Of a stretch of 64,000 bases of DNA, positions 9,265-18,179 are shown piece by piece. How positions within the stretch are numbered: position 1 is the stretch's first letter; each line of letters opens with the position of its first letter. The position numbers and the translations under genes are program-made. The DNA comes from Vibrio profundi. Its GTDB lineage: Bacteria; Pseudomonadota; Gammaproteobacteria; Enterobacterales; Vibrionaceae. Below the pieces are notes generated by a model, which had not been told where the DNA came from, made no database searches, and saw only the letters and a list, made by a program, of their open reading frames with translations. The stretch lies in NCBI RefSeq assembly GCF_005281835.1, contig NZ_RZIS01000004.1, positions 62,001-126,000 of the forward strand, read 5' to 3'.

Positions 9265-9291
9265 TAAAGGATTTGAAAACCGCGCCGTTAA
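9265..9291 (+). promoter_or_regulatory. Sigma-28 (FliA) promoter of the second flagellin
   Basis: TAAAG (9265-9269), 14 bp, then GCCGTTAA (9284-9291) fits the flagellar sigma-28 consensus, including the near-invariant GCCG core. It lies about 80 bp upstream of the second flagellin. The same motif with identical spacing stands before the third flagellin. Confidence 0.88.
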
Positions 9292-9317
9292 TAAAAGTAA
9301 CTTTGAGAGAACTACTT

Positions 9318-9340
9318 GGTTTTCCGAGACGTCGGAAACC
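9318..9340 (+). promoter_or_regulatory. Leader hairpin of the second flagellin
   Basis: GGTTTTCCGA (9318-9327) pairs with TCGGAAACC (9332-9340) around a GACG loop with one bulged base. It lies in the leader between the sigma-28 site and the ribosome site GGAGA. It may stabilise the mRNA or modulate translation; the function is not known from the sequence. Confidence 0.5.
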
Positions 9341-9372
9341 GTAATAACGGAAAATCAATTGGAGAAATCACC

Positions 9373-10506
9373 ATGGCAGTGAATGTAAATACAAACGTAT
9401 CAGCAATGACAGCGCAACGTTACCTAAACAATGCGAACAATGCTCAGCAAACATCAATGGAACGTCTGTCTTCAGGCTTCAAGATTAATAGCGCAAAGGA
9501 TGACGCGGCAGGGCTACAAATCTCTAACCGTTTGAACGTTCAAAGTCGTGGTCTTGATGTTGCAGTACGTAACGCAAACGACGGTATCTCAATTGCACAA
9601 ACGGCTGAAGGTGCAATGAATGAGACAACAAATATCCTGCAACGTATGCGTGACTTGTCACTACAATCTGCAAACGGTTCTAACTCAAAAGCAGAACGTG
9701 TTGCGATTCAAGAAGAAGTAACAGCACTGAATGACGAACTAAACCGTATCGCTGAAACAACTTCTTTCGGTGGTAACAAGCTACTAAACGGTACATACGG
9801 TACTCAATCATTCCAGATTGGTGCAGACAACGGTGAAGCCGTGATGCTAGGTCTGAAAGACATGCGTTCTGATAACGCTCAAATGGGTGGCATGAGCTAC
9901 CAAGCGGAAGAAGGCAAAGATAAGAACTGGAACGTTCAATCTGGCTCAAGCGATTTAACCATTGCCCTTACAGATACTTACGGTAACGAGCAGGAAATTC
10001 AAATCAACGCGAAAGCAGGCGATGATATTGAAGAACTAGCGACTTACATCAACGGTCAACAAGACCTTGTAAAAGCGTCTGTAAATGAAGACGGTCAGCT
10101 GCAAATGTTTGCTGGCAACAACAAAGTTGACGGTGAAGTATCATTCTCTGGTGGCCTTGCAGGTGAGCTAGGCATGCAAGATGGTAAGCAAGTAACGGTT
10201 GACTCTATCAATGTTACTTCAGTGGGCGGCGCTCAAGAGTCAGTAGCAATTATCGATACTGCGCTTAAGTATGTAGATAGCCACCGTGCAGAGTTGGGTG
10301 CATTCCAGAACCGTTTCGACCACGCAATCAGCAACTTGGACAACATTAACGAGAACGTAAACGCGTCGAAGAGCCGTATCAAAGATACCGACTTCGCGAA
10401 AGAAACGACTCAAATGACCAAGTCACAAATCCTGTCTCAAGCGTCAAGCTCAATTCTTGCGCAAGCGAAACAGGCACCAAACTCAGCGCTAAGCCTACTA
10501 GGTTAA
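9373..10506 (+). CDS. Polar flagellin, second copy (FlaB/FlaD type)
   Basis: The start is placed at ATG 9373 ([20 protein letters not shown]) behind GGAGA at 9361-9365; an in-frame upstream extension lacks a ribosome site. The 377-residue product has the conserved flagellin ends, with [19 protein letters not shown] in the N-terminal domain and [18 protein letters not shown] at the end. The [23 protein letters not shown] segment and the LLG ending separate it, with the third flagellin, from the FlaA-type first copy. It has its own sigma-28 promoter and terminator, so it is monocistronic and late. The exact Vibrio flagellin letter cannot be fixed without alignment. Confidence 0.9.
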   Translation: MAVNVNTNVSAMTAQRYLNNANNAQQTSMERLSSGFKINSAKDDAAGLQISNRLNVQSRGLDVAVRNANDGISIAQTAEGAMNETTNILQRMRDLSLQSANGSNSKAERVAIQEEVTALNDELNRIAETTSFGGNKLLNGTYGTQSFQIGADNGEAVMLGLKDMRSDNAQMGGMSYQAEEGKDKNWNVQSGSSDLTIALTDTYGNEQEIQINAKAGDDIEELATYINGQQDLVKASVNEDGQLQMFAGNNKVDGEVSFSGGLAGELGMQDGKQVTVDSINVTSVGGAQESVAIIDTALKYVDSHRAELGAFQNRFDHAISNLDNINENVNASKSRIKDTDFAKETTQMTKSQILSQASSSILAQAKQAPNSALSLLG

Positions 10507-10576
10507 TTACTGATTTAGGTAATAATCTAGCGATAAGCTTGCCACACAATTTGCTCGTGGTGAGAGATGAGCGTGA

Positions 10577-10600
10577 AACCCAGCTTCGGCTGGGTTTTTT
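10577..10600 (+). terminator. Intrinsic terminator after the second flagellin
   Basis: AACCCAGC-TTCG-GCTGGGTT forms an 8-bp perfect stem with a stable UUCG-type loop, followed by TTTT. The 357-bp gap 10507-10863 otherwise contains only the third flagellin's promoter and leader. Confidence 0.92.
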
Positions 10601-10755
10601 CATGCCTGCAGGTTTTATACCTACACTATAAGTAGTAAGAGCAAGCGAGCCGTTTTGTCTTATCTTTAGAACGATATAAAGCAATAACTTAGATGGATAT
10701 AGGTCACAGTTTTCATTGTGATGAAAAATAATACAGAAAAAAGCGATTAATTTAC

Positions 10756-10782
10756 TAAAGCTTCTAATTAATAGGCCGTTAA
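10756..10782 (+). promoter_or_regulatory. Sigma-28 (FliA) promoter of the third flagellin
   Basis: TAAAG (10756-10760), 14 bp, then GCCGTTAA (10775-10782) repeats the second flagellin's promoter exactly in both elements and spacing. It lies about 80 bp before the ATG. Confidence 0.88.
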
Positions 10783-10800
10783 AGGGATTGAGAGAAATGA

Positions 10801-10838
10801 GATGTATCAAAGTGAGGTGAGAGTCACCGAGATACATC
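10801..10838 (+). promoter_or_regulatory. Leader hairpin of the third flagellin
   Basis: The perfect outer arms GATGTATC/GATACATC (10801-10808, 10831-10838) enclose an inner stem GGTGA-GAG-TCACC (10816-10828). It sits in the leader, 17 nt before the AAAGGAGAT ribosome site. The outer stem is 8 bp without mismatch, so the structure is unlikely to be chance. Confidence 0.55.
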
Positions 10839-10863
10839 AAGTAATGCCTAAAGGAGATCTATT

Positions 10864-11994
10864 ATGGCAATAAATGTAAACACGAACGTGTCTGCAATGA
10901 CCGCACAGCGTTACCTAAACAATGCTGCTGAAGGTACTCAAAAATCGATGGAGCGTTTGTCTTCAGGCTATAAAATTAATAGCGCAAAAGACGATGCTGC
11001 TGGTCTTCAAATCTCTAACCGCTTAACTTCGCAAAGCCGCGGCCTTGATATGGCTGTGAAAAATGCAAATGATGGTATTTCTATCGCTCAGACCGCTGAA
11101 GGTGCGATGAACGAGTCTACTAACATTCTGCAACGTATGCGTGACTTAGCACTTCAATCATCAAACGGCTCTAACAGTAAATCTGAACGTATCGCGATTC
11201 AGGAAGAAGTAACGGCGCTAAATACTGAATTAAACCGTATCGCAGAAACGACCTCTTTTGGTGGTAATAAACTGCTTAACGGTACTTACGGTAGCCAATC
11301 TTTCCAAATCGGTGCATCTTCTGGTGAAGCGGTAATGCTTTCTATCGGAAACATGCGTTCTGATACGTCTGACATGGGCGGTAAGAGCTATTCAGTGGAA
11401 GAAGGTAAAGATGCTTCATGGCGTGTAGGCGCTGGCGCAGACTTAACCATGACTTACACTAATAACTTTGGTGAAGAACAAGAGTTAACGATCAATGCGA
11501 AAGAAGGCAACGATCTAGAAGAACTTGCGACTTACATTAACGGTCAAAGCCAAGATGTGAAGGCATCGGTTGGTGAAGACGGTAAGTTCCAACTTTTTGC
11601 GACTAACCAGAAAGTGCAAGGCGACGTAGAGTTCGGTGGTAGCTTAGCTGGCGAATTGGGTATCGAAGATGGCAAGAACGTAACCGTTAATGACATCGAC
11701 GTAACTTCAGTTGCAGGTTCAAACGAAGCAGTATCCATCATTGATGGCGCACTTAAAGCTGTAGATAGCCAACGTGCTTCTCTAGGTGCATTCCAAAACC
11801 GTTTTGACCACGCAATTAGTAACTTAGATAACATCAACGAGAACGTTAATGCTTCTCGAAGCCGTATCAAAGATACCGATTACGCTAAAGAAACAACTCA
11901 GATGACGAAGTCACAAATCCTACAACAGGCGAGTACTTCTATTCTGGCGCAGGCTAAGCAGACACCATCTGCAGCTCTAAGCTTATTGGGCTAA
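10864..11994 (+). CDS. Polar flagellin, third copy
   Basis: The 376-residue product starts [20 protein letters not shown] behind AAAGGAGAT and ends [12 protein letters not shown]. It shares the FlaB/FlaD-like features of the second copy, including [11 protein letters not shown] in the N-terminal D1 region and [23 protein letters not shown] near the C-terminus. The surface-exposed middle (about residues 180-270) differs. Its position directly before flaG corresponds to flaB in V. cholerae and flaA in V. parahaemolyticus, so the letter is left open. It has its own sigma-28 promoter. Only a small hairpin separates it from flaG, so some readthrough into flaG-fliD-flaI-fliS is plausible. Confidence 0.9.
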   Translation: MAINVNTNVSAMTAQRYLNNAAEGTQKSMERLSSGYKINSAKDDAAGLQISNRLTSQSRGLDMAVKNANDGISIAQTAEGAMNESTNILQRMRDLALQSSNGSNSKSERIAIQEEVTALNTELNRIAETTSFGGNKLLNGTYGSQSFQIGASSGEAVMLSIGNMRSDTSDMGGKSYSVEEGKDASWRVGAGADLTMTYTNNFGEEQELTINAKEGNDLEELATYINGQSQDVKASVGEDGKFQLFATNQKVQGDVEFGGSLAGELGIEDGKNVTVNDIDVTSVAGSNEAVSIIDGALKAVDSQRASLGAFQNRFDHAISNLDNINENVNASRSRIKDTDYAKETTQMTKSQILQQASTSILAQAKQTPSAALSLLG

Positions 11995-12015
11995 ACTTAT
12001 CGTATGATAGGTTAG

Positions 12016-12033
12016 GCAATAGGTTTCTATTGC
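12016..12033 (+). promoter_or_regulatory. Hairpin between the third flagellin and flaG
   Basis: GCAATAG-GTTT-CTATTGC is a perfect 7-bp stem with a 4-nt loop. No T-tract follows, so it looks like an attenuating or mRNA-processing element between an abundant flagellin message and the flaG operon, not a full terminator. Confidence 0.45.
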
Positions 12034-12061
12034 TGGCTCATAAGGTGGAAGGGAGATTGTT

Positions 12062-12487
12062 ATGGAAATACCATCCTACACATCGAACATCCAGCCTTAC
12101 GGCTCGCCAAGTGGCATTAAAATTGCTTACGAAGAAAGTAGTAGCGCGCCTAGTATTTCGAAACCTAGGGAAGCAGTACCAGCCGAAAAGGTAGAGCAAA
12201 AGCAAGAAAGTTCTACTGAAACCGCGATAAAGTTAGCTCAAGAGCGTCAAGAGCTTAACAAAGAAGAGCGGGTTAGGATGGTAGAGAAAATGAATGAGTT
12301 TATTTCCTCTATCAATAAAGGGATTGCTTTCAAGGTGGATGAGGAGTCCGGAAGGGATGTTGTGACGATTTACGAAGCAACAACCGGGGATATTATCCGA
12401 CAAATCCCGGATGAAGAAATGCTGGAGATTTTAAGGCGCCTAGCAGCCCATACCGCCAGTTCAGGTTTATTGGTGGAAAAGGTATAA
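12062..12487 (+). CDS. flaG: Flagellar protein FlaG
   Basis: The 141-residue product has a disordered, Ser/Glu-rich N-terminal half. The FlaG domain follows in the second half (VRMVEKMNEFISSINKGIAF, then VVTIYEATTGDIIRQIPDEEML). FlaG is known in polar flagellates to influence filament length; its mechanism is not well defined. GGAAGGGAG precedes the ATG. It sits between the flagellins and fliD, the standard Vibrio order, and is probably co-transcribed with fliD, flaI and fliS. Confidence 0.92.
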   Translation: MEIPSYTSNIQPYGSPSGIKIAYEESSSAPSISKPREAVPAEKVEQKQESSTETAIKLAQERQELNKEERVRMVEKMNEFISSINKGIAFKVDEESGRDVVTIYEATTGDIIRQIPDEEMLEILRRLAAHTASSGLLVEKV

Positions 12488-12509
12488 GTCGTTTTATTGA
12501 GGTGATTGG

Positions 12510-14528
12510 ATGAGTTTAGGCCCTATGGGGATGTCGTCTGGCATGGATATCAATTCTATGGTCAGCAAAATTGTTGATGCGGAGCGTGTGCCTAAACAGC
12601 AACGTATCGACAATGAGCGGGCACAGATTGATTCCAGTATCAGCGCCTATGGCCGACTCAGAGAATCGCTGGATTCGATGAAAAATCTGATGGCAATCTT
12701 TCGTCAGGAGAAAGCATTTGCGGTACGCACCGTAGAAAGTACTGACGAGGGTGTTGTCTCAGCGACTGCAACTACAGAAGCGATAGCAGGTAAATATGCC
12801 ATCGATGTGTTGCAGCTTGCTCAGAGTCATAAAGTGGCTTCAGACGTATTATCTGAAGACATGAAGTTTGGCCCTGGTAAGCTGCAGGTTTCGCTTGGTG
12901 AAGACAGCTTTGACGTACAAGTCGATTCAAACTCAAAGTTAATCGACATTGTCAGAGGTATCAACGGCGCCGGATCGAATCCGGGCGTTCGTGCTTCCAT
13001 TATTAATGACGTAGAAGGCCCTCGCCTGATTGTTGCTTCCAACTTATCAGGCAAAGAGCATCAAATAAGTATTCATGTGGATGCCGAATCAGGCAATCCG
13101 CTAAAGAAACTCGAATATAAAACTCTTGAAGAGCGCGTAAAAGCTTTGGAAGAAGCTCGACTTGCAGCTCAAGAGATCCTTTCCGAAACCCCACAGGGAA
13201 AAGCCATAGATGCGATTGATGATGCCCTTACTGGTGAAGAGGCTGTCGATGAGCAAGGCAACCCTATAGAAGATCCTGAAAAAGATGGTTTAGTCGATCC
13301 TTTATTCTCGGATGACGACGGCAGTTTATCGTTTGGCCAAAAAGCGGCACTTGCTGGCCAAGAAGCTTTAGATGCGGCCGCCGCGTCTGCGTCTGCTTTA
13401 CCTGAAGATAATATCGGAGGTTGGACAGAAACGGCCTCAGGTACTCTATTGGATTCTTATCACACGCCTGAATTAGAGCTTGACGAAAAAGCGATTGAGA
13501 AGGCGCCAGATATTCCAGGGTGGTCTAATACAGCGTCAGGTACACTGACGGATTCTTATGTAACACCGAAAGAAGCGCAGCAAAAACTTGAAGCTGAGCA
13601 AGCTCGTATTGAAGAGCAATTGGCTAAAGAGAGTGAAGAGCTAGCGGCTAAAGTCGATCGCGGTGAATTGACAGCTGAGCAAGCGAAAGAGATCGAGCGG
13701 TCAAAACTGGCACCTGAAGAGCGCGCGCATTTAGAAAAAGTTGATAAAGCGAAAGAAGATCTTGACCGAGCACAGCGATCTTTTGATACCTATGATGGTA
13801 TGACCGAGGTGCAAACCGGCCAAGACTCAATGGTGGTACTCGATGGTGTTGCCCAATTATCTAGCCACAACAACATCATAGAAGATGCGATTGAAGGCAT
13901 TGATCTGACCGTTAAAGGAAAGACTCCAAAAGACAAAGCTCCTGCAGAAATTGGGGTTGAGTACGATAGACAAAGCGTACGTGATGACATTGAAAGCTTT
14001 GTCCAAGCCTATAACCAATTTTATCAAGTTTCGAAAAACTTAGCGGGTGTCGACCCTGCGACTGGCCAGAAAGGCCCACTTGCGGGGGATAGCACGGTTC
14101 GAAATGCTGACTCACGATTGAAGAGCGTGTTTTCGACCAATATTGAGAAAGCGCCCGAGAATTTGAAGTCGTTAACCGAGTTCGGTATTACGACTACTCG
14201 TCAAGGCACACTCGAAATTAACCATGACATGTTAGATCGTCAGCTAAACAATAACTTTGACAAGTTAGGTGATTTTTTTGGCGGCAATACGGGATTTGCT
14301 AAACGTGTTGAAGATGCTATTCAAGGAATTACAGGGGTAACAGGTTCGATTCGTACTCGAGAGAAAAGCCTTACTGAGCAAAATTATCGATTGGCAGATA
14401 ACCAGGCGGCATTAGATCGCCGTATGGATAGCCTCGAAAGTCGTACGCATGCAAAATTTACCGCCATGCAGGACGCAACAGGCAAAATGCAGTCTCAACT
14501 TGGCAGCATGATGAGTGCATTAGGCTAA
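12510..14528 (+). CDS. fliD: Flagellar filament cap protein FliD (HAP2, FlaH)
   Basis: The 672-residue product has the FliD N-terminal domain (GMSSGMDINSMVSKIVDAERVP, residues about 8-28). The C-terminal domain has FVQAYNQFYQ and ends in the coiled-coil region YRLADNQAALDRRMDSLESRTHAKF. It is about 200 residues longer than enterobacterial FliD. The extra part (about 203-430) is charged and helix-rich, and contains a duplicated segment, GWTETASGTLLDSY at 304 and GWSNTASGTLTDSY at 337. FliD caps the filament tip and promotes flagellin polymerisation. Large FliD proteins are usual in vibrios. Confidence 0.94.
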   Translation: MSLGPMGMSSGMDINSMVSKIVDAERVPKQQRIDNERAQIDSSISAYGRLRESLDSMKNLMAIFRQEKAFAVRTVESTDEGVVSATATTEAIAGKYAIDVLQLAQSHKVASDVLSEDMKFGPGKLQVSLGEDSFDVQVDSNSKLIDIVRGINGAGSNPGVRASIINDVEGPRLIVASNLSGKEHQISIHVDAESGNPLKKLEYKTLEERVKALEEARLAAQEILSETPQGKAIDAIDDALTGEEAVDEQGNPIEDPEKDGLVDPLFSDDDGSLSFGQKAALAGQEALDAAAASASALPEDNIGGWTETASGTLLDSYHTPELELDEKAIEKAPDIPGWSNTASGTLTDSYVTPKEAQQKLEAEQARIEEQLAKESEELAAKVDRGELTAEQAKEIERSKLAPEERAHLEKVDKAKEDLDRAQRSFDTYDGMTEVQTGQDSMVVLDGVAQLSSHNNIIEDAIEGIDLTVKGKTPKDKAPAEIGVEYDRQSVRDDIESFVQAYNQFYQVSKNLAGVDPATGQKGPLAGDSTVRNADSRLKSVFSTNIEKAPENLKSLTEFGITTTRQGTLEINHDMLDRQLNNNFDKLGDFFGGNTGFAKRVEDAIQGITGVTGSIRTREKSLTEQNYRLADNQAALDRRMDSLESRTHAKFTAMQDATGKMQSQLGSMMSALG

Positions 14529-14531
14529 CCG

Positions 14532-14837
14532 ATGAAGAATGAACTCCAACAACTTTGTGAACTCGATCAACAAATCTTCGCAAAATTTGATAAAAGTGAA
14601 ATTATTCCTGAAGAAATTCATGAACTAGTCGATAACAGGGAACAGTTATTGCAAAACATTCTGCAGTTACTTGAACAGTTTCCGGAAGTTAAACGTAGTT
14701 CAGAGTGGTTTGAAGCAATTAATCGAACCAAAAATTTAGTTGCATTGATGCAGTCTGAAACCGGTCGAGTTGGAAAAATGCTACATAAATATCGACACGG
14801 CAACAAATCAGTACAACAATATAAAAGATTTTTATAA
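14532..14837 (+). CDS. flaI: Flagellar protein FlaI (possible FliT-like chaperone)
   Basis: The 101-residue, mainly helical product (LQQLCELDQQIFAKFDKSE, then IHELVDNREQLLQNILQLLEQF) lies between fliD and fliS, where Vibrio flaI is found. In enterobacteria this position holds fliT, the chaperone for FliD, and the size and helical character agree. I infer an export-chaperone role from this context; sequence similarity to FliT is not obvious by eye. It begins 3 bp after the fliD stop, which suggests translational coupling. Confidence 0.75.
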   Translation: MKNELQQLCELDQQIFAKFDKSEIIPEEIHELVDNREQLLQNILQLLEQFPEVKRSSEWFEAINRTKNLVALMQSETGRVGKMLHKYRHGNKSVQQYKRFL

Positions 14838-14849
14838 AAGAGGGTTACT

Positions 14850-15260
14850 ATGCGCGGTTCTTTACAGGCATACAAAAAGGTATCAGTGGATAGTCAGCTT
14901 AGCGCTGCCTCACCCCATAAAATAGTGCAAATGCTTATGGCAGGCGCTATTGAAAGGTTGATTCAAGGCAAAGCAGCAATGCAAGCGGGGAACATCCCAG
15001 TGAAGGGTGAACGCTTGGGCAAAGCTCTTGATATTATTATAAGTTTACGTAGCTGCCTCTCAATGGATGACGGCGGTGACATTGCCAAAAACTTAGATCA
15101 ACTGTACGAATTTATGATCACTCAGATCTCTGCGGCCAATCATCAAAATGACCCTCAACCTATTGATGATGTGATTGAAATTATCCGTGAGATAAAAGGT
15201 GCTTGGGATCAAATCCCTAACGAGTATCACAACCTTACCGCTGCGGAAGTTGGTATCTAA
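14850..15260 (+). CDS. fliS: Flagellin export chaperone FliS (FlaJ)
   Basis: The 136-residue product has the FliS signature at the N-terminus (YKKVSVDSQLSAASPHKIVQMLMAGAIERL). It also has the conserved inner segment with IISLRSCLSMDDGGDIAKNLDQLYEFM. FliS binds the C-terminal helix of flagellin to prevent premature polymerisation and to deliver it to FlhA. GAGGG lies before the ATG. It is the last gene of the flaG-fliD-flaI-fliS unit and is followed by two tandem terminators. Confidence 0.95.
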   Translation: MRGSLQAYKKVSVDSQLSAASPHKIVQMLMAGAIERLIQGKAAMQAGNIPVKGERLGKALDIIISLRSCLSMDDGGDIAKNLDQLYEFMITQISAANHQNDPQPIDDVIEIIREIKGAWDQIPNEYHNLTAAEVGI

Positions 15261-15276
15261 AGAAATATTAAAGTTC

Positions 15277-15321
15277 CAACCAAGCTCACATCAGCTAATT
15301 GCTTGGTTGCCTTATTTTTTT
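15277..15321 (+). terminator. First terminator after fliS
   Basis: CAACCAAGC (15277-15285) pairs with GCTTGGTTG (15301-15309) over 9 bp, followed by CCTTATTTTTTT. It ends the flaG-fliS transcript. Confidence 0.85.
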
Positions 15322-15346
15322 ATTCAAATAAAATAGAGTCATTAGT

Positions 15347-15366
15347 AAGCCTAATGGCTTTTTTTT
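15347..15366 (+). terminator. Second, tandem terminator after fliS
   Basis: AAGCC-TAAT-GGCTT is followed directly by six more T. Together with the first terminator it isolates the master-regulator gene flrA from late flagellin-region transcription. Confidence 0.75.
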
Positions 15367-15490
15367 GTGGTTAATTTCCGAAATTTGCTTCTCGTTTGCT
15401 CTAAAGTATAAATATCCATTTAATTTTAGCGCGACGCTGTTCTGGTTTTTCCCCGCATCGCACCAATGATTAAGGCTATAATTCCTAGTT

Positions 15491-16957
15491 ATGCAAGGTT
15501 TGGCAAAACTGCTTGTAGTGGACGATGACTCTCATAACCGTCGTAACCTAAGCACAATATTAGAATTTGTTGGAGAGAGCTGTGAAGTGATCAGCTCTGA
15601 GCAAGCCAAAGAGATCGACTGGTCTCATGTTTGGGCTGGGTGCATTATTGGTTCTATCAAAGGAAATGGCTTTGCATCTTTGCTTAATCAGCATTTGGTT
15701 AATGCAAATCACATTCCTCTGCTTATCGTGGGTAAGAATCAATACCCGGTCGATGATCTTCCTAATTACGTAGGCGAGCTTGAGTTCCCGCTTAACTACC
15801 CTCAATTGAGTGATGCTTTACGTCATTGTAAAGATTTCCTAGGGCGTAAAGGCGTTCAGCTTGTCGCTTCTTCCCGTAAGAACACTCTATTTCGCAGCCT
15901 TGTTGGGCAAAGCTTAGGTATTCAAGAGGTTCGTCACCTTATTGAGCAAGTTTCAACAACTGAAGCGAATGTATTGATTCTTGGTGAGTCTGGTACTGGT
16001 AAAGAAGTGGTCGCACGTAACATTCATTATCACTCTAACCGCCGCACTGGCCCATTTGTACCGATTAACTGTGGTGCGATCCCACCAGATCTTCTTGAAA
16101 GTGAACTCTTCGGACACGAGAAAGGTGCATTTACTGGAGCCATTACTGCACGTAAAGGGCGCTTTGAGCTAGCGGAAGGCGGCACGCTGTTCCTTGATGA
16201 AATTGGTGATATGCCAATGGCAATGCAAGTGAAGTTGCTACGAGTTCTGCAAGAGCGTTGTTTTGAGCGTGTGGGTGGTAACACGACCATTAAAGTTGAT
16301 GTTCGAGTTATTGCTGCGACTCACCGCGACTTGGAAAGCATGATCGACGATGAATCATTCCGTGAAGACCTCTTCTATCGTTTGAATGTATTCCCGATTG
16401 AAATGCCAGCGCTGCAAGACCGCAAAGAAGACATTCCTCTGCTTCTACAAGAATTGATGACTCGTATGGAAGCGGAAGGTAGCTTACCGATTTGCTTCAC
16501 TCCGCGAGCAATTAATTCTTTAATGGAACATGATTGGCCAGGAAACGTTCGTGAATTGGCGAACCTGGTTGAGCGTATGGTGATCTTGTATCCAAATAGC
16601 TTGGTTGATGTCAATCATCTTCCAACTAAATACCGCTACAGTGATATTCCTGAATTCCAGCCAGAGCATGTGTCTTATGGTTCGGTTGAAGAACAAGAGC
16701 GCGACGCATTGGCTGATATTTTCTCTGAAGATTTCAGTTTTGATCAGCCTGATGAAATGACGGATAACGTCAACGCTCCCCAAGAGCTGCCTCCTGAGGG
16801 GGTAAACCTCAAGGAGTTACTTGCAGATCTTGAAGTGAATATGATCAGCCAAGCGTTAGAAGCGCAAGGCGGGGTTGTCGCGCGAGCTGCGGATATGCTT
16901 GGCATGCGTCGAACCACTTTGGTTGAGAAAATGCGTAAATATAACTTACAGCGTTAG
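15491..16957 (+). CDS. flrA: Sigma-54-dependent flagellar master activator FlrA (FlaK)
   Basis: The 488-residue product has an N-terminal FleQ/REC-like domain (about 1-130), an AAA+ sigma-54 interaction domain and a C-terminal Fis-type helix-turn-helix ([18 protein letters not shown]). The AAA+ domain shows Walker A GESGTGKE (165-172) and the sigma-54 contact loop GAFTGA (212-217). FlrA is known as the top regulator of Vibrio polar flagellar genes and is inhibited by cyclic-di-GMP. It lies alone between two terminators and the flrBC sigma-54 promoter, as expected for the class I gene. No clear sigma-54 or sigma-28 site is seen upstream. Confidence 0.96.
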   Translation: MQGLAKLLVVDDDSHNRRNLSTILEFVGESCEVISSEQAKEIDWSHVWAGCIIGSIKGNGFASLLNQHLVNANHIPLLIVGKNQYPVDDLPNYVGELEFPLNYPQLSDALRHCKDFLGRKGVQLVASSRKNTLFRSLVGQSLGIQEVRHLIEQVSTTEANVLILGESGTGKEVVARNIHYHSNRRTGPFVPINCGAIPPDLLESELFGHEKGAFTGAITARKGRFELAEGGTLFLDEIGDMPMAMQVKLLRVLQERCFERVGGNTTIKVDVRVIAATHRDLESMIDDESFREDLFYRLNVFPIEMPALQDRKEDIPLLLQELMTRMEAEGSLPICFTPRAINSLMEHDWPGNVRELANLVERMVILYPNSLVDVNHLPTKYRYSDIPEFQPEHVSYGSVEEQERDALADIFSEDFSFDQPDEMTDNVNAPQELPPEGVNLKELLADLEVNMISQALEAQGGVVARAADMLGMRRTTLVEKMRKYNLQR

Positions 16958-16967
16958 GTGTTATTGA

Positions 16968-17009
16968 GTTGATGTAGGGTAGGTTTAGAGCCTAAAACCC
17001 TGAGTCAAC
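16968..17009 (+). terminator. Imperfect hairpin after flrA
   Basis: Three nested stems, GTTGA/TCAAC, AGGGT/ACCCT and TTTAG-AGC-CTAAA, give a 42-nt structure 11 bp after the flrA stop. No strong T-tract follows, so it is a weak terminator or an mRNA 3' end structure. Confidence 0.5.
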
Positions 17010-17053
17010 TTCTTGTCGCTAACCTAACTATGTGATAAATATAAGAAATAGCC

Positions 17054-17069
17054 TGGCATGCCTTTTGCG
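17054..17069 (+). promoter_or_regulatory. Sigma-54 promoter of flrBC
   Basis: TGGCATGCCTTTTGCG matches the sigma-54 consensus at all core positions with GG-N10-GC spacing. It lies 37 bp before flrB. In V. cholerae flrBC is a FlrA/sigma-54-dependent class II operon. Confidence 0.9.
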
Positions 17070-17106
17070 TGACAGGCTATTCTAGTATTTGAGGCAAAAT
17101 TCCGAC

Positions 17107-18135
17107 ATGCAAACACCGAACGAATCAGAAAATCAATCTCACTTAGACTCTGTAGAACAGCAAGTAGAGCGCTATAAGCAAGTGCTCGATGTTATGCCTG
17201 CCGGAGTTATTTTGCTCGATACACAAGGTGAGGTACGAGAAGCAAACCCGGAAGCGCATCGAATTCTAGGTGTTGAGCTGGTGGGCGAAAAATGGTTTTC
17301 GGTGATTCAAAGTGCGTTTGATCCTAAAGACGATGATGGACATGAAATCTCGCTCAAAAACGGCCGAAAAGTAAGATTGGCGATCTCCGCTTCGACGACA
17401 GGTCAATTGATCTTAATTACTGATTTAACGGAAACGCGTTTGTTGCAATCTCGAGTCAGTGATTTACAACGTTTGTCTTCACTTGGGCGCATGGTGGCTT
17501 CTCTAGCACACCAAGTTCGTACACCTTTATCGAGCGCAATGTTGTATGCTTCTAATTTAGCGGCACCAAATTTAGCTCCCGCTACTAAAAATCGTTTTCA
17601 ATCCAAGTTGATGGACCGATTGCATGATCTAGAAAAGCAAGTTAACGATATGTTGTTATTTGCAAAAGGTGGCGATAACAAAGTGGTTAAGCCATTTACC
17701 ATTGAAGAGCTGATCGGTGAGTTTCAGCCAATGGTAGAGACTTCTTTAAAGAACAATCAAATTGATTACTGCCAAGAAGTTGAAGAAGAGCAAACCCAAA
17801 TGATGGGGAATGCTAATGCTATTGCTTCCGCATTAAGTAACTTGGTGCTTAATGCAATCCAGATAGCTGGTAAGGAATCACAAATCGATGTGTTTTTTAG
17901 GCCGGTTAATGGTGAATTACGGATATCTGTGCAAGATAGTGGACCAGGTGTTCCAAAAGAACTACAAAATAAAATCATGGAACCATTCTTCACAACACGT
18001 TCTCAAGGTACAGGCCTTGGTTTAGCAGTAGTGCAGATGGTATGTCGTGCACATGATGGCCGACTAGAGTTAATATCAGAAGAAGGGGATGGCGCGTGCT
18101 TTACCATGTGCTTGCCTCTTGAGAAACAAATGTAG
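17107..18135 (+). CDS. flrB: Flagellar two-component sensor kinase FlrB (FlaL)
   Basis: The start at ATG 17107 is preferred over TTG 17089, which has no ribosome site; GAGG lies at 17091-17094. The 342-residue product has an N-terminal PAS-like domain (about 20-105, with VLDVMPAGVILLD). A histidine kinase core follows, with H box SLAHQVRTPLSS (His136), N box SALSNLVLNAIQIA and G boxes DSGPGVP and GTGLGLAVV. No membrane segment is visible, so the kinase is cytoplasmic. FlrB is known to phosphorylate FlrC, encoded 44 bp downstream. Confidence 0.94.
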   Translation: MQTPNESENQSHLDSVEQQVERYKQVLDVMPAGVILLDTQGEVREANPEAHRILGVELVGEKWFSVIQSAFDPKDDDGHEISLKNGRKVRLAISASTTGQLILITDLTETRLLQSRVSDLQRLSSLGRMVASLAHQVRTPLSSAMLYASNLAAPNLAPATKNRFQSKLMDRLHDLEKQVNDMLLFAKGGDNKVVKPFTIEELIGEFQPMVETSLKNNQIDYCQEVEEEQTQMMGNANAIASALSNLVLNAIQIAGKESQIDVFFRPVNGELRISVQDSGPGVPKELQNKIMEPFFTTRSQGTGLGLAVVQMVCRAHDGRLELISEEGDGACFTMCLPLEKQM

Positions 18136-18179
18136 CGACGACTATCGTCAATCTAAAAAAATCAACACTGGAGAATCAC

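Noticed and set aside
10379..10840. 153-codon minus-strand open frame over the end of the second flagellin and the following gap
   Set aside because: It runs through the flagellin terminator and the sigma-28 promoter of the third flagellin, and has no family features.
7708..11994. Possible recent mobile duplication of flagellin genes
   Set aside because: Each copy has its own promoter and diverged middle region, and no insertion sequence or target repeat flanks them; multiple flagellins are normal in vibrios.
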